In this document: piece by piece, positions 39,960-51,746 of the stretch
How the letters are laid out: the number at the start of each line of letters is the position of its first letter
Position numbering within the stretch: the first letter of the stretch is position 1
From: Vibrio europaeus
GTDB lineage: Bacteria; Pseudomonadota; Gammaproteobacteria; Enterobacterales; Vibrionaceae
Assembly (NCBI RefSeq): GCF_001695575.1
Contig: NZ_LUAX01000006.1
Span: 1 to 64,000 of the forward strand
DNA length: 64,000 nucleotides
Direction of reading: 5' to 3'
Made by a program: the position numbers and the translations under genes
The notes under the pieces: generated by a model
Databases searched by the model: none
The model's input: the letters and a program-made list of their open reading frames with translations, nothing else
What the model was told of the DNA's origin: nothing

Positions 39960-40367
39960 TTACTGATACAGGTATTTGGTAAACAGTAAGTCAGCGATGA
40001 TGGTTTTGCCTGTTTCGGGTAACAGCGTCGCGTTGAGCTGCTCAACTAAGGTCTTACGTAAATCTTCACGCCCCGCCAGAGAGGTAATGGTATCTTCTGA
40101 CTGTTTACCAAGCAGTTCAATCACAGCGTCGCGAATTAATGGCTGGTGAAGTTCGATCACGCCGAGGTCTGCTTCATTGGCAACCATAATATCGATTCGA
40201 ACTTGGATATAGCCAAGTTTTTTGCCTTTGGTATAGAAGTTGGTGGTGAGATCGGGCTCTAGCGTAAAGTAAGCAAGTTTCGGAGCACCTTCTTGTTGAG
40301 CTAAAACAGGGAGGCTGATAAGTAAACCCAAAGCGATAAATATTTGGGCTAGGTAACGTTTAATCAT
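39960..40367 (-). CDS. FliL-like secreted or membrane protein
   Basis: The product is 135 residues from the ATG at 40367. It has a signal peptide (RYLAQIFIALGLLISLPVLA) and a C-terminal FliL-type domain (YFTLEPDLTTNFYTKGKKLGYIQVRIDIMV, then LIRDAVIELLG and TLLPETGKTIIADLLFTKYL). FliL normally sits at the flagellar stator and modulates motor output. This copy is not in a flagellar operon and has a signal peptide, so it is a paralogue of unproven role. A TTG eight codons upstream is an alternative start. Confidence 0.82.
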   Translation of the reverse strand: MIKRYLAQIFIALGLLISLPVLAQQEGAPKLAYFTLEPDLTTNFYTKGKKLGYIQVRIDIMVANEADLGVIELHQPLIRDAVIELLGKQSEDTITSLAGREDLRKTLVEQLNATLLPETGKTIIADLLFTKYLYQ

Positions 40368-40520
40368 ATTTATAACTTTTCTTTCTTCCAATCACGATAC
40401 TCGAATCGCCTGAGTCTTGTTACAATAGAGCATCTATTTGTAATAAAAATGCGTTAAGCACTCATTGTAGTGGTTAACTTTTGAGATTGAAGCTTTATTG
40501 TACGTTGATAAGGCTACTTA

Positions 40521-41072
40521 TTGAATACTAGTATGAATCAACCAACTGCGCTTTATTTATCTGCTCTTCGCCAAGTTGAATGGCAACAACCAGAGCATTT
40601 TAGCTTTCCTACGCAAAGTGCAAAAAAATGGCTGCTAGAACAGGGCTCGTTGTCACGTTTATTAGAGTCTTATTGCCAAACGTTAAGTGTCGACCTTCTG
40701 CATAATAAAGTGATTCGAGCTGAAAAGCTAAATGCGCAAGAAATAAAACTGTTAGCTCTAGAAGAATGCTTGTTGAGAAAGGTGGTGCTAAAAGGAGATG
40801 AAGAGCCGTGGGTATTGGGTCGGACCTTAATTCCGCACTCTTCGATGCAAGGTCAAGAATATGATTTAGCTCGCCAAGGTGAAATCCCGTTAGGCTTGAC
40901 GGTGTTCAGTGCCAATGATGTTAAGCGTGATGCTTTGCAAGTGGGTCTGGTTGAGTTGGATGGCAAACAGCTACTTGCGCGTCGTTCTCGACTATGGATG
41001 AATCGTAAACCTATGTTAGTGGCAGAGCTTTTTCTGCCGACCGCGCCAATTTATGCAAAGGAGAGCGTTTAG
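40521..41072 (+). CDS. ubiC: Chorismate pyruvate-lyase
   Basis: UbiC makes 4-hydroxybenzoate and pyruvate from chorismate, the first step of ubiquinone synthesis. The 183-residue protein has the family segments [21 protein letters not shown] (with the conserved Arg and the W-V-L-G-R loop), [10 protein letters not shown] and [20 protein letters not shown]. The TTG at 40521 has AAGG eight bases upstream; ATG at 40533 is possible but has no ribosome site. ubiA follows with one base between. Confidence 0.93.
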   Translation: MNTSMNQPTALYLSALRQVEWQQPEHFSFPTQSAKKWLLEQGSLSRLLESYCQTLSVDLLHNKVIRAEKLNAQEIKLLALEECLLRKVVLKGDEEPWVLGRTLIPHSSMQGQEYDLARQGEIPLGLTVFSANDVKRDALQVGLVELDGKQLLARRSRLWMNRKPMLVAELFLPTAPIYAKESV

Positions 41073-41073
41073 A

Positions 41074-41928
41074 ATGACGGCAGATAAAGCAGTCGCTTAC
41101 TGGCAGTTAATGCGCATGGATAAGCCGATTGGGACCTTATTATTGCTTTGGCCGACATTATGGGCGTTGATCATTGCTGCAGAGGGTGTACCGAGTTTAA
41201 AAGTTTTATTTGTCTTTGTTCTTGGCGTGATCTTTATGCGAGCGGCTGGATGCGTAATCAATGACTTTGCTGACCGCAAAGTTGATGGTCATGTAAAACG
41301 CACCAAGCAACGCCCGTTACCCTCAGGCCGAGTCACCTCTAAAGAAGCAATCGGGTTGTTTTTAGTCTTAGCGATCAGCTCGTTTCTACTTGTGCTGAGT
41401 ATGAATGCGTTAACCATTCAGCTCTCATTTGTTGGCATCTTTCTCGCTTTCATTTACCCATTTATGAAGCGCTATACTCATCTGCCACAACTGTTTCTTG
41501 GTCTCGCTTTCAGTTGGTCAATTCCAATGGCTTGGGCTGCCGAGGCGAACGAAGTCACCATGATGACATGGTTTATCTTTACTATTAACGCCCTATGGAC
41601 GATCGCCTACGACACCCAATATGCCATGGTAGATAGGGATGATGACCTGAAAATTGGTATTAAGTCGACGGCTATTTTGTTTGGTCGATTAGATAAAATG
41701 GTGATTGGTGTATTGCAGCTCATCACTCTTGCCATGTTGATGTATGTCGGGATTTGGTTTGAGCTTGGTGCAAGCTATTACTGGAGCTTGCTGATGTCTG
41801 GCGCCTTATTTGTGTTTCAGCAGCATCTTATCCGACATCGAGAGCGAGACTTGTGCTTCAGGGCGTTTCTCAATAACAACTATGTCGGCATGATAGTCAC
41901 CATAGGTTTGTTTATCGCTTTCTGGTAA
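41074..41928 (+). CDS. ubiA: 4-hydroxybenzoate octaprenyltransferase
   Basis: UbiA attaches the polyprenyl tail to 4-hydroxybenzoate in the inner membrane. The 284-residue protein has about eight to nine membrane segments. It shows both Asp-rich motifs: [18 protein letters not shown] and [21 protein letters not shown]. The start ATG at 41074 follows AAGGAG by ten bases; an upstream frame from 41053 overlaps ubiC and is rejected. It is convergent with plsB across a shared terminator. Confidence 0.95.
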   Translation: MTADKAVAYWQLMRMDKPIGTLLLLWPTLWALIIAAEGVPSLKVLFVFVLGVIFMRAAGCVINDFADRKVDGHVKRTKQRPLPSGRVTSKEAIGLFLVLAISSFLLVLSMNALTIQLSFVGIFLAFIYPFMKRYTHLPQLFLGLAFSWSIPMAWAAEANEVTMMTWFIFTINALWTIAYDTQYAMVDRDDDLKIGIKSTAILFGRLDKMVIGVLQLITLAMLMYVGIWFELGASYYWSLLMSGALFVFQQHLIRHRERDLCFRAFLNNNYVGMIVTIGLFIAFW

Positions 41929-41930
41929 AC

Positions 41931-41957
41931 AAAAAGGGCATCCACTGGATGCCCTTT
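41931..41957. terminator. Bidirectional terminator between ubiA and plsB
   Basis: AAAGGGCATCC and GGATGCCCTTT form an 11-bp stem around ACT, with A and T on the sides. Confidence 0.9.
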
Positions 41958-41974
41958 ATCGTACTTAGTCGTTA

Positions 41975-44410
41975 TTATTTAGTCCCTGTCGCCTGACAGA
42001 TACTTTCTTTGATGGTTAGGCGAACTTCTGGATAGAGCATCGAGTAAAGCAGGTTGGCTAATTCCGTGCTCTTGTCACTATCGCAGTTGCCATCAACGTC
42101 GAGATAAGCTTGTTGTTTCAATGTCGTAAACAGTGCAGAGAAAACGCCCTTATCAAAGAACTCTGGGGCATTGATTCCATGTAAACGACCTAAGCGTTGT
42201 GCGATATCTTGGCTCTTAAGCTCTAAGTCGGCTTTACCCAGTTCAGGGTTTGCCACTAGTAGGTTAAGTGCAATCGCATAGCGTTGCAGTGTTTCGGTAA
42301 TGGTGCGACCAAGCAGAACCAATACTTGGTTGTTGGCTTGGTTTATTGCAACGTTTTGCTCGCTATCGATGGTCACTAAGCCTTGGTGAGCGATCTCTTC
42401 GATGTACGCCTCAGTCAGTTCACCGAGCTTTTCTTCCTCAATACTCAAGAACAGCTCTTGTTTTAAGAATGGGTAAACCAGCGCCACATTTTGCTTGATC
42501 TGCTCTAATGACAACTGCTGATGGCGAACCAACATTTGAGCGATTAACGAAGGTAGAGCCAACAAATGGATAATGTTGTTGCGGTAGTAGGTCATCAGAA
42601 TCGACTGATTGCGATCTAGCGATACGATTTCACCCATACTGTCTGTCTCGATAAGGAACTTATCCAGTGTCTCGGCATGTTTGACTAACGCTTGTGCATC
42701 CTCTTCAGGGACTGTATAGGTTGCAGAGTAAGGCACATTCTTAAGGATCGATAAATAACAATCGATCTGATTGACCAAGCTATCACGTGACAATGCACGT
42801 TGACGCGAAGCGAGTAGGGCGGTTGCACACAGTGTCAGAGCGTTAGCCGCAGCCGCATCGTTAATGTGTGTCATCATCTTGGTGGCTAAGCCATTGACTA
42901 CTGGGTTGAGCCACTGTGGTTTGGTTGCACCCATAGGATCGATATCTTTAGTCCACTCCGGTGCATGCTCGTTCAGATATTGGTTCAGTGGAATAGGCTC
43001 ACCGAAGTTAACGTACCCTTGGCCGAAGTTGCGTAGCTTGCGAATCGTGCGCAGCACTAGGCCGGCATTTTCTTTTTCTTTGCGCTTACCACGTAGTTCT
43101 TTGGCGTAAGTCCCCACCTCCATAACATGCTCATAGCCGATGTAAACCGGAACCAGTGTTACTGGGCGATTTAGACCACGCAACATGGCTTGGACTGTCA
43201 TAGCTAGCATACCGGTTTTCGCTTGTAGCAGGCGACCAGTACGCGAACGTCCGCCTTCACTGAAGTACTCTACCGAGTAGCCTTTAGCAAACAGCTCCGC
43301 TAGGTACTCACGGAAGATAGTGGAGTAAAGTTTATTACCTTTAAAGCTACGGCGAATAAAGAACGCACCACCACGACGGAACATAGGTCCCGCAGGGAAG
43401 AAGTTAAGGTTAATGCCTGCCGCAATATGTGGAGGAACCATGCCTTCTCGGTACAGTACGTAAGAAAGCAGTAAGTAGTCCATATGACTACGATGACAAG
43501 GCACGTAGACGATTTCGTGACCATCTTGCGCCAGTTTGCGTACCGTGGCGGCATTGGTGATGTTCAAGCCTTGGTAAATACGATTCCACAACCAGCCGAG
43601 TAGGCGTTCGCCATTTTTTATCAAGGAGTAAGAGAAGTTTGCCGCAATCTCATCCATGATGGCATGCGCTTCTTTGCGCACTTTCTCAATAGGCACACCT
43701 TTAGACTTTGCTTCATCTTCGATAACTTTTTCAATCGCTTTTGATTTCATCAGACGATTAAATAGTGCTTGTCGACTTGGCAAATTAGGCCCTGAAGCGG
43801 CTAGTTTCTGACGAGAGAAGTGGATACGCGCTACACGTGCCAACTTATGAGCAATTGAAGCATCTGTGCCATGTGAATCCGCCATGTAACGCAGAGAAAC
43901 CACAGGGCTAATACGCACTAAACAGTCACGACCAGATAGCAAAACAGCCTTGGCTTTTTGTGGACCGTTTAAAGACTGTAAGTAAGGCTTTTGCTGTGAC
44001 TCTTTACCTGGCTTACGTCCCCAAAGTACCGTTGCAGGAATCATTTGCACATCGAGTTCTGAATCAAACTTGTGCAGCTCAAGCAGATCAGAGAAAAGCG
44101 TCACTGATGTGCTTGGTACATCTTGATCGCTGTCCATTACGGTTTGGCGAGCAGAGGTAAATACGTAGCGGTTAAATGCTTTGCCGTTGATTTCGACTGG
44201 CTCTAGCGGGTCGGGTAAACCAAGTGCAATGACTTGTTTTTGCAGCGCGAGGAGATCAACAGCTGAGCGATATGGCAGAGCGTAAATAATGGGCTTGTTT
44301 ATATCAATGCTATGATCTTCAATAGGATTTGAAGGAATTGTGGTCCCTTTAACTAACACTGACATAGGCAGTTTTAGTAAGGTGCGCGATAACATTCGTC
44401 CAGAAGACAT
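41975..44410 (-). CDS. plsB: Glycerol-3-phosphate acyltransferase
   Basis: PlsB adds the first fatty acyl chain to glycerol-3-phosphate at the inner membrane. The protein is about 811 residues long, close to the E. coli enzyme. It has the catalytic HX4D motif in [12 protein letters not shown], the [23 protein letters not shown] block and the [11 protein letters not shown] binding block. The start at 44410 ([20 protein letters not shown]) aligns with E. coli; the longer frame from 44458 adds unmatched residues. It is divergent from dgkA. Confidence 0.95.
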   Translation of the reverse strand: MSSGRMLSRTLLKLPMSVLVKGTTIPSNPIEDHSIDINKPIIYALPYRSAVDLLALQKQVIALGLPDPLEPVEINGKAFNRYVFTSARQTVMDSDQDVPSTSVTLFSDLLELHKFDSELDVQMIPATVLWGRKPGKESQQKPYLQSLNGPQKAKAVLLSGRDCLVRISPVVSLRYMADSHGTDASIAHKLARVARIHFSRQKLAASGPNLPSRQALFNRLMKSKAIEKVIEDEAKSKGVPIEKVRKEAHAIMDEIAANFSYSLIKNGERLLGWLWNRIYQGLNITNAATVRKLAQDGHEIVYVPCHRSHMDYLLLSYVLYREGMVPPHIAAGINLNFFPAGPMFRRGGAFFIRRSFKGNKLYSTIFREYLAELFAKGYSVEYFSEGGRSRTGRLLQAKTGMLAMTVQAMLRGLNRPVTLVPVYIGYEHVMEVGTYAKELRGKRKEKENAGLVLRTIRKLRNFGQGYVNFGEPIPLNQYLNEHAPEWTKDIDPMGATKPQWLNPVVNGLATKMMTHINDAAAANALTLCATALLASRQRALSRDSLVNQIDCYLSILKNVPYSATYTVPEEDAQALVKHAETLDKFLIETDSMGEIVSLDRNQSILMTYYRNNIIHLLALPSLIAQMLVRHQQLSLEQIKQNVALVYPFLKQELFLSIEEEKLGELTEAYIEEIAHQGLVTIDSEQNVAINQANNQVLVLLGRTITETLQRYAIALNLLVANPELGKADLELKSQDIAQRLGRLHGINAPEFFDKGVFSALFTTLKQQAYLDVDGNCDSDKSTELANLLYSMLYPEVRLTIKESICQATGTK

Positions 44411-44614
44411 AAGGTTCTTAGCCTCAAAAATAGATGGTTTGCATAAGCACATTTCCATTTCTCTAACTATAGAACTGGGAATGCGCCCAAGCGTGTATTT
44501 TTATAGCCGGCAAGGATAACAGAAACTGGTCGAACCTTTTACTTATTATTGATTAGGAAAACGTCAATTTTTAAGTCATCAAGCTATCGAGATAATTATT
44601 AAAGAGAAATTAAC

Positions 44615-44977
44615 TTGCCACACAAAACACTCCACGGATTTAAACGAATCAAAAACGCGACGCAGTACTCCTGCCAAGGTCTAAAGGCTGCATTTAAACA
44701 CGAACCTGCCTTTCAAGAAGAAGTCGCGTTAGCCGCGCTCATGATTCCGGCGGCTTTATTTATTGGTGACAGTCAGTGGGAGAGGATACTGCTGATCGCG
44801 ACAGTGGTATTGGTATTGATCGCTGAACTGTTTAATAGTGCGATTGAAGCGGTTGTTGACCGAGTTGGGACGGAGCACCACGAGCTTGCCGGACGGGCGA
44901 AAGATATGGGCTCTGCTGCTGTGATGGTGACCATGCTATTAACCGGTTATGTCTGGCTAGAGATCCTGTTCTTTTAA
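44615..44977 (+). CDS. dgkA: Diacylglycerol kinase
   Basis: DgkA phosphorylates diacylglycerol and recycles it to phosphatidic acid. The 120-residue protein has three membrane helices and the family signature VLIAELFNSAIEAVVDRVG, which carries the catalytic and metal-binding Glu residues. It starts at TTG. It lies next to plsB and just before lexA, the same order as in E. coli. Confidence 0.93.
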   Translation: MPHKTLHGFKRIKNATQYSCQGLKAAFKHEPAFQEEVALAALMIPAALFIGDSQWERILLIATVVLVLIAELFNSAIEAVVDRVGTEHHELAGRAKDMGSAAVMVTMLLTGYVWLEILFF

Positions 44978-45042
44978 CGCGTTCGACGTGTAAATTGCTA
45001 ACTCGCTAAAAAACAAGCAATTGGCTTTTCATTTGAACAATT

Positions 45043-45080
45043 ACTGGATATACTCACAGTTAACTGTATAAAAAGACAGG
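45043..45080. promoter_or_regulatory. Two LexA boxes before lexA
   Basis: CTGGATATACTCACAG (45044-45059) and CTGTATAAAAAGACAG (45064-45079) fit the SOS box CTGT-N8-ACAG; the second fits exactly and the first has CTGG. They lie five bases apart, just before the lexA start. Two boxes ahead of lexA is the E. coli arrangement for self-repression. Confidence 0.92.
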
Positions 45081-45086
45081 TGACTT

Positions 45087-45707
45087 ATGAAGCCGTTAAC
45101 GCCCCGCCAACAACAAGTTTTTGATCTGATCAAAAGCAAAATCGAAGACACTGGTATGCCACCAACACGTGCTGAAATTGCACGCGAACTTGGCTTCCGT
45201 TCAGCAAATGCTGCTGAAGAACACCTCAAAGCCCTTGCACGTAAGCAAGCGATTGAAATTATTCCAGGTGCCTCTCGTGGAATCCGTATTCTACTTGAAG
45301 ATGCTGCCAACGATGATGCAGGACTGCCTCTTATCGGCCAAGTAGCGGCGGGTGAGCCGATTCTTGCTCAGGAGCATGTAGAGACTCATTACCAAGTTGA
45401 TCCAGGTATGTTCAAGCCTCAAGCTGACTTCTTACTGCGTGTAAATGGCGAAAGTATGAAAGACATCGGTATTATGGATGGCGACTTGCTTGCGGTGCAT
45501 AAAACTCAAGATGTACGTGATGGTCAGGTTGTCGTGGCTCGTGTTGACGATGACGTAACGGTTAAACGTCTAGAACGTAAAGGTTCAACAGTGCTGCTTC
45601 ATGCTGAGAACGAAGAGTTTGAGCCTATTAAAGTGGATCTGACTAGTCAGCACCTAGCGATTGAAGGTCTAGCGGTAGGCATTATTCGCAATACAGATTG
45701 GATGTAA
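45087..45707 (+). CDS. lexA: SOS repressor LexA
   Basis: LexA represses DNA-damage genes and cleaves itself with RecA help. The 206-residue protein has the winged-helix DNA-binding domain ([27 protein letters not shown]), the cleavage site in [11 protein letters not shown] (Ala-Gly bond), catalytic Ser in [14 protein letters not shown] and Lys in [11 protein letters not shown]. Two LexA boxes stand upstream. Start with AAAAAGACAGGTGACTT before ATG. Confidence 0.97.
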   Translation: MKPLTPRQQQVFDLIKSKIEDTGMPPTRAEIARELGFRSANAAEEHLKALARKQAIEIIPGASRGIRILLEDAANDDAGLPLIGQVAAGEPILAQEHVETHYQVDPGMFKPQADFLLRVNGESMKDIGIMDGDLLAVHKTQDVRDGQVVVARVDDDVTVKRLERKGSTVLLHAENEEFEPIKVDLTSQHLAIEGLAVGIIRNTDWM

Positions 45708-45750
45708 CCGACTCTGTTTGAGATTTATTCTCACTTGTTGATTTTGTAAC

Positions 45751-45765
45751 TGATATTCATTATCA
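45751..45765. promoter_or_regulatory. Candidate Fur box
   Basis: TGATATTCATTATCA matches the 7-1-7 Fur pattern TGATAAT-N-ATTATCA at 13 of 14 bases. It lies about 30 bases before the start of the methyltransferase gene, in the likely promoter, so iron-dependent repression is probable. Confidence 0.65.
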
Positions 45766-45796
45766 TCTTTACTCTGGCTACGGAAGGAAGATGATA

Positions 45797-46609
45797 ATGG
45801 CCGTCGATCACACATCAGCTAAACATCGCTATCAAATCCCTGCTAATTTATTGCAACCGTTATGGCTTCGTAGCCGAGAAAGTTTAGTTGATAATGGATT
45901 AGTCTACGACCCAATTGCAGCGCGTGCCTGTCAGCGCTGCCATTTAGCACCGGAATGCCTTTCTGGTGATATTGACCAAAAACAACTCCTTCACGTTACG
46001 CTTACTCAGCTGTGCGATCAGCAGGTTTCTGCTTTTATTAAACGCAATCCAGATGGTTGGATCGTCAATGTTGGTGCAGGGCTGGATACGCGTTTTTATC
46101 GTGTTGATAATGGCCGATGCAACTGGTTAGAGCTCGATGTGACAGAAAACTTATTGTGGCGTCAGAAACTGTTTCACAGTAGTGAACGTTATCACCATGT
46201 TTGCGGTAGCGTTGATGATGTCAGTTGGTTGGAACAGTTACCTATTCCAGAAAAAACGCCTGTGATGATAGTGTGTGAACATGCTTTGCTTGATTGCAGT
46301 CAGCAACAAGTGGCCAAGTTCATTCAAGCGCTAGGTTGCCACTTTGACTCAGCAAGAGCTTGCGTTGTATTAGCGGGCGATCTTAGTCATTCCAAGCTAG
46401 GGCAGAAAATGGGCGCGGGGCAATATGCTCACGGGTACAGCGCACCGGGCGATGCCATGTTAGGCTATTTACCTTGGGCACGCTGGGCGAAAACCTATTC
46501 TCCGCTTGATCGCGATTGTGGTCGCTGGAAACTATGGCAACGCTGGCTGACTAAGATGAACTTTTTAAAGCAAAGATTAACGCCGGTATTGGTTCAGCTT
46601 CGCTGGTAA
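45797..46609 (+). CDS. Class I methyltransferase, LCMT-like, possibly iron-regulated
   Basis: The 270-residue protein has the SAM-binding segment WIVNVGAGLDTRFYRVD and the acidic LELDVTENLLW; MIVCEHALLDCS follows. This places it with leucine-carboxyl-methyltransferase-like enzymes that act on small molecules or carboxyl groups. The substrate is unknown. The start at 45797 is set by AGGAAG six bases upstream, whereas 45791 would touch the ribosome site. A Fur-like box precedes it, and a MATE exporter follows by 11 bases. The pair may make and export a small molecule, which is inference. Confidence 0.75.
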   Translation: MAVDHTSAKHRYQIPANLLQPLWLRSRESLVDNGLVYDPIAARACQRCHLAPECLSGDIDQKQLLHVTLTQLCDQQVSAFIKRNPDGWIVNVGAGLDTRFYRVDNGRCNWLELDVTENLLWRQKLFHSSERYHHVCGSVDDVSWLEQLPIPEKTPVMIVCEHALLDCSQQQVAKFIQALGCHFDSARACVVLAGDLSHSKLGQKMGAGQYAHGYSAPGDAMLGYLPWARWAKTYSPLDRDCGRWKLWQRWLTKMNFLKQRLTPVLVQLRW

Positions 46610-46620
46610 TCTCGTTACAC

Positions 46621-47988
46621 TTGTCACTCAATTCTAGTCAGAGTGACAACGTGCAAATTCTTCAAACCCTTTCTAACCGCACCGTGCATAAGCAAGTCTT
46701 GTTGCTTGCTATTCCTATGGTGCTTTCCAACATCACAGTGCCATTACTCGGGCTGGTGGATGCGGCAGTCATCGGACACCTCGACCATGCATGGTATCTC
46801 GGCGGTGTTGCGCTGGGCAGCACTATGATCAGCGTGACGTTTTGGCTGCTAGGCTTTCTGCGTATGTCGACCACGGGGCTTGCCGCCCAATCTTATGGCG
46901 CAGAGAGCAAACATCAACTTGGGTTGGTCTTCACCCAAGGCATGACAATGGCTCTTGGCTTTGCCGCCGTTTTTCTTCTCTTCCATCAATCCATTGCACA
47001 ATGGGTATTTAGCTTTAGTGACGCCAGTGAACAGGTAAAGCACTATGGCGCGCAGTATTTCGCGATCCGAGCTTGGAGTGCGCCTGCCGCCTTGGCGAAT
47101 TTCGTCTTGCTTGGTTGGTTGCTAGGTACGCAAAACGCCAAAGCGCCGATGTGGATGGTGATCATCGCTAATGTGACCAACATCGTTCTCGACATACTAT
47201 TTGTGATCGGATTAGGTTGGAAAGTCGAGGGTGCGGCATTGGCTTCTGTGATTGCGGATTACACTGGAATGAGTTTTGGTCTGATTTGCGTATGGCGTAA
47301 ATGGAGCCGGGACAGCCTACCGCCAGTGTTGAACTTAATTAAAGACACCACCAATGGCTTAAGCCGCTTTGTTAAGCTCAATCGAGATATCTTTTTACGT
47401 TCACTGTGCTTGCAAGCCACGTTTACCTTTATGACTTTTCAAGGAGCGAGTTTCGGTGATGAAATTGTAGCTGCTAATGCCGTGTTGATGAGCTTTCTGA
47501 TGATGATTTCTTACGGCATGGATGGATTCGCTTACGCGATGGAAGCCATGGTCGGTAAAGCCATTGGTGCGAAAGACCGAGAGCAGCTCAATCAATCGCT
47601 GATTGGCACCTTTTTCTGGAGCTTGGTTATCTGTGGATTACTGACCTTAGCATTTGTCCTGCTAGGATCGAACCTGATCGGATTGATCACTGATATTTCA
47701 GCCGTTCATGCATTGGCGATGGAGTATTTGCCTTGGTTGATTGCCATGCCGCTTGTGTCAATGTGGTGCTTTCTATTTGATGGCATCTTTGTTGGTGCAA
47801 CAAAAGGTAAAGAGATGCGTAACAGCATGTTCTTATCAACCTGTGCCTTTTTTGCGATTTTCTATTTATCGATGGATTTAGGTAATCACGCTCTGTGGCT
47901 AGCAATGTTGAGCTTTATGGCCATGCGCGGTTTAACCCTAGCGATAATCTTAACCCTCCAGTGGCGGAGAAACACTTTTCTCGCCTAA
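46621..47988 (+). CDS. dinF: MATE family efflux transporter, DinF-like
   Basis: The 455-residue protein has about 12 membrane segments in two halves, as in the MATE/DinF family (LLLAIPMVLSNITVPLLGLVDAAVIGHL at the start; AMEAMVGKAIGAKDREQL in the middle). In E. coli dinF lies directly after lexA. Here the methyltransferase gene is inserted between lexA and this gene. Start TTG at 46621; GTG at 46651 is possible. A terminator follows. Confidence 0.85.
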   Translation: MSLNSSQSDNVQILQTLSNRTVHKQVLLLAIPMVLSNITVPLLGLVDAAVIGHLDHAWYLGGVALGSTMISVTFWLLGFLRMSTTGLAAQSYGAESKHQLGLVFTQGMTMALGFAAVFLLFHQSIAQWVFSFSDASEQVKHYGAQYFAIRAWSAPAALANFVLLGWLLGTQNAKAPMWMVIIANVTNIVLDILFVIGLGWKVEGAALASVIADYTGMSFGLICVWRKWSRDSLPPVLNLIKDTTNGLSRFVKLNRDIFLRSLCLQATFTFMTFQGASFGDEIVAANAVLMSFLMMISYGMDGFAYAMEAMVGKAIGAKDREQLNQSLIGTFFWSLVICGLLTLAFVLLGSNLIGLITDISAVHALAMEYLPWLIAMPLVSMWCFLFDGIFVGATKGKEMRNSMFLSTCAFFAIFYLSMDLGNHALWLAMLSFMAMRGLTLAIILTLQWRRNTFLA

Positions 47989-48000
47989 TTAACAGATGCC

Positions 48001-48028
48001 AGCCGAGTCACCGCACTCGGCTTTTTTC
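48001..48028 (+). terminator. Terminator of the dinF-like gene
   Basis: AGCCGAGT and ACTCGGCT form an eight-bp stem around six bases, followed by TTTTTT. Confidence 0.9.
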
Positions 48029-48203
48029 TATCTCTACTAGGGTCAACAGGCCCTAAGATTATTACGTGTGCGTAAAAATGATTTTCAAAAAGGTGGGATT
48101 ATAAAATTTCGATTAGCGCCTAAAATACTCAGCAACAAAACGACGCAGCGCAGTGAGAGTTCCTCAACTACGCTTATGACGTCCCTATATACATAAAATA
48201 TAA

Positions 48204-49364
<1,161 letters not shown>

Positions 49365-49383
49365 CTGAGCTAAATAGATAAAC

Positions 49384-49409
49384 ACAACGCCCTAATACAA
49401 GGGCGTTGT
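49384..49409 (+). other. Hairpin between frmA and fghA
   Basis: ACAACGCCC and GGGCGTTGT form a nine-bp stem around eight bases. It has only a short T run after it, so it may reduce read-through into fghA without blocking it. Confidence 0.6.
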
Positions 49410-49439
49410 TATCTTCTGAATTTTTAATCTGGGGTGGTT

Positions 49440-50279
49440 ATGACCATTGAAAACGTAAGCCAAGCCAAGGTATTTGGTGGTTGGCACAAACAGTACACGC
49501 ATGATTCTGAGGTTCTAAGCTGCAACATGCGTTTCGCAATCTTTTTGCCACCTAACGCGACCAAAGCCAAACCTGTGCCTGCGCTGTACTGGCTATCTGG
49601 CCTAACCTGTACCGACGAAAACTTTATGCAAAAGGCAGGGGCGTTTCGCCGGGCTGCTGAATTAGGTATTGCCATCGTAGCACCAGATACTAGCCCTAGA
49701 GGTGAAGAGGTCGCAGATGATGAAGGTTACGATCTAGGACAAGGTGCGGGTTTTTATCTTAATGCAACCCAGGAGCCTTGGTCTCGTCACTATCATATGT
49801 ATGACTATGTCACCCAAGAGCTGCCATCTTTGATTGAAGCTAGCTTCCCTGTTTCATCGATTAAGTCCATTGCAGGGCATAGCATGGGCGGACACGGCGC
49901 GCTGACTATAGGGCTAAAAAATTCACAGCAGTACCGCTCAATTTCCGCCTTTAGCCCGATCACTAATCCTATGCAGTGTCCTTGGGGGCAAAAAGCGTTT
50001 AATGCCTACCTAGGTAATGACTTTGAGGCTTGGCGAGAGTATGACGCCAGTGAGTTATTAAAGCAGGCGCAAGCTAAGCTGCCGATTTTAGTCGACCAAG
50101 GCGATGCAGATAGCTTTCTGGTTGAACAACTCAAACCACAAGCATTGATTGCCGCAGCGCAAATCCATGATTCTGACGTTGAAGTGAGAATGCAGTCAGG
50201 TTATGACCACAGCTACTATTTCATTTCGAGCTTTATTGATCAGCACCTTGAGTTTCATGCCACATACCTGAATCAATAG
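49440..50279 (+). CDS. fghA: S-formylglutathione hydrolase
   Basis: The hydrolase releases formate and glutathione from S-formylglutathione. The 279-residue alpha/beta hydrolase (esterase D family) has the start-side LYWLSGLTCTDENFMQKAGA, nucleophile GHSMGGHGALT and late His in YDHSYYFISSFI. The ATG at 49440 follows GGGGTGG closely; a GTG two codons upstream is possible. The last stem-loop at 50292 ends the operon. Confidence 0.95.
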   Translation: MTIENVSQAKVFGGWHKQYTHDSEVLSCNMRFAIFLPPNATKAKPVPALYWLSGLTCTDENFMQKAGAFRRAAELGIAIVAPDTSPRGEEVADDEGYDLGQGAGFYLNATQEPWSRHYHMYDYVTQELPSLIEASFPVSSIKSIAGHSMGGHGALTIGLKNSQQYRSISAFSPITNPMQCPWGQKAFNAYLGNDFEAWREYDASELLKQAQAKLPILVDQGDADSFLVEQLKPQALIAAAQIHDSDVEVRMQSGYDHSYYFISSFIDQHLEFHATYLNQ

Positions 50280-50291
50280 CTGAAGAAACTA

Positions 50292-50324
50292 AAAAGCCGC
50301 AACTTAATTGAGTTGCGGCTTTTC
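50292..50324. terminator. Bidirectional terminator between fghA and sthA
   Basis: AAAAGCCGCAACT and AGTTGCGGCTTTT form a 13-bp stem around six bases, with A and T flanks. Confidence 0.92.
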
Positions 50325-50345
50325 TATATTTAGCTGGTGGCTTAT

Positions 50346-51746
50346 TTAAAACAAACGATTAAGCCCATTGAGAGCCGCTACGCGATAAGCCTCGGCCATA
50401 GTTGGGTAGTTGAAAGTAGTGTTGACGAAATACTCGATGGTATTCGCTTCCCCTTTCTGTTCCATAATGGCTTGGCCGATGTGGATGATTTCTGCTGCGC
50501 GCTCACCAAAACAATGAATACCAAGAATCTCTTTCGTTTCGCGGTGGAAGAGAATCTTCAAGCTACCGATATCTTTCCCCGCGATTTGAGCGCGAGCTAA
50601 GTGTTTGAAAGAAGAACGTCCAACCTCATAAGGCACTTTTGCGGCGGTCAGTTCTTGCTCTGTTTTGCCTACTGAGCTGATCTCCGGAATGGTATAGATA
50701 CCAGTAGGAATATCCTCAATAAGATTGCCGTCCGCTTTGCCTTTATTGATGGCCTGAGCGACAAAGCGTCCTTGGTCATAAGCGGCACTTGCGAGGCTCG
50801 GGTAGCCAATCACGTCACCAACAGCATAAACATGTTCAACTTCGGTTTGATAGTTACCATCGACTTTTAACTGTCCGCGAGAATCAGCCTCTAACCCAAC
50901 TGCAGTTAGGTTGAGTTTGTCTGTGTTACCAGTCCGTCCGTTCGCGTATAGGATACAGTCGGCGCGCATTTTCTTACCGGATTCAAGATGAACAATGACG
51001 CCATCTTCTGTCCCTTCAATCTTCTCAAACGTTTCATCGTTGCGAATCACAACGCCACTATTCCAGAAGTGGTAAGACAAAGCGTCTGAAACTTCATTGT
51101 CTAAGAAAGCAAGTAGGCGATCTCGGGTATTGATTAGGTCTGTTTTGACACCTAAACCGCGGAAAATCGATGCGTATTCACAACCAATAACCCCTGCGCC
51201 GTAGATGATGATATGACGCGGATCATGCTTAAGACTTAAGATAGAATCACTGTCGTAAATACGCTCGTGCATAAAGTCGACATTGTCTGGCTGGTATGGG
51301 CGAGAGCCTGTTGCTATAACAAAGCGGTCAGCGCTATAGGTCTCTTCCGTACCATCGCTTTGCATTACGGCAATGGTATATTTATCGACAAAGCGAGCGG
51401 TACCAAAAATCAACGAGCATTGGTTACGGTCATAGAAGCCCTGGCGAAGTCGAGTCTGCTTATCAATCACCGATTTGGCATGACCGAGAATGTTGGAAAA
51501 AGTCGAATGCAGGCTAGTGTTGTTGTGACAAAACAGGGGGTTGTTATTGAACTCAATGATTCGGCTTACTGCATGACGTAAAGCCTTTGAAGGGATAGTA
51601 CCCCAGTGAGTACAGCCACCACCGACACTGCTTTCCTTTTCAACAATGGCAACATTTAAGCCCGCTTTGGTTAATCCCATCGCTGCCCCTTCGCCTCCGG
51701 GACCACTACCAATAACGATTACATCAAAGTGGTTGCTCTGGGCCAT
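50346..51746 (-). CDS. sthA: Soluble pyridine nucleotide transhydrogenase
   Basis: SthA interconverts NADPH and NADH. The 466-residue flavoprotein has FAD-binding [20 protein letters not shown]. In [17 protein letters not shown] only one Cys occurs where disulfide reductases have two; this is the mark of SthA. NAD-binding [13 protein letters not shown] and the dimer domain follow. The ATG at 51746 has AAGGAAG upstream; a start ten codons further back is rejected. It is divergent from fabR, as in E. coli. Confidence 0.96.
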   Translation of the reverse strand: MAQSNHFDVIVIGSGPGGEGAAMGLTKAGLNVAIVEKESSVGGGCTHWGTIPSKALRHAVSRIIEFNNNPLFCHNNTSLHSTFSNILGHAKSVIDKQTRLRQGFYDRNQCSLIFGTARFVDKYTIAVMQSDGTEETYSADRFVIATGSRPYQPDNVDFMHERIYDSDSILSLKHDPRHIIIYGAGVIGCEYASIFRGLGVKTDLINTRDRLLAFLDNEVSDALSYHFWNSGVVIRNDETFEKIEGTEDGVIVHLESGKKMRADCILYANGRTGNTDKLNLTAVGLEADSRGQLKVDGNYQTEVEHVYAVGDVIGYPSLASAAYDQGRFVAQAINKGKADGNLIEDIPTGIYTIPEISSVGKTEQELTAAKVPYEVGRSSFKHLARAQIAGKDIGSLKILFHRETKEILGIHCFGERAAEIIHIGQAIMEQKGEANTIEYFVNTTFNYPTMAEAYRVAALNGLNRLF

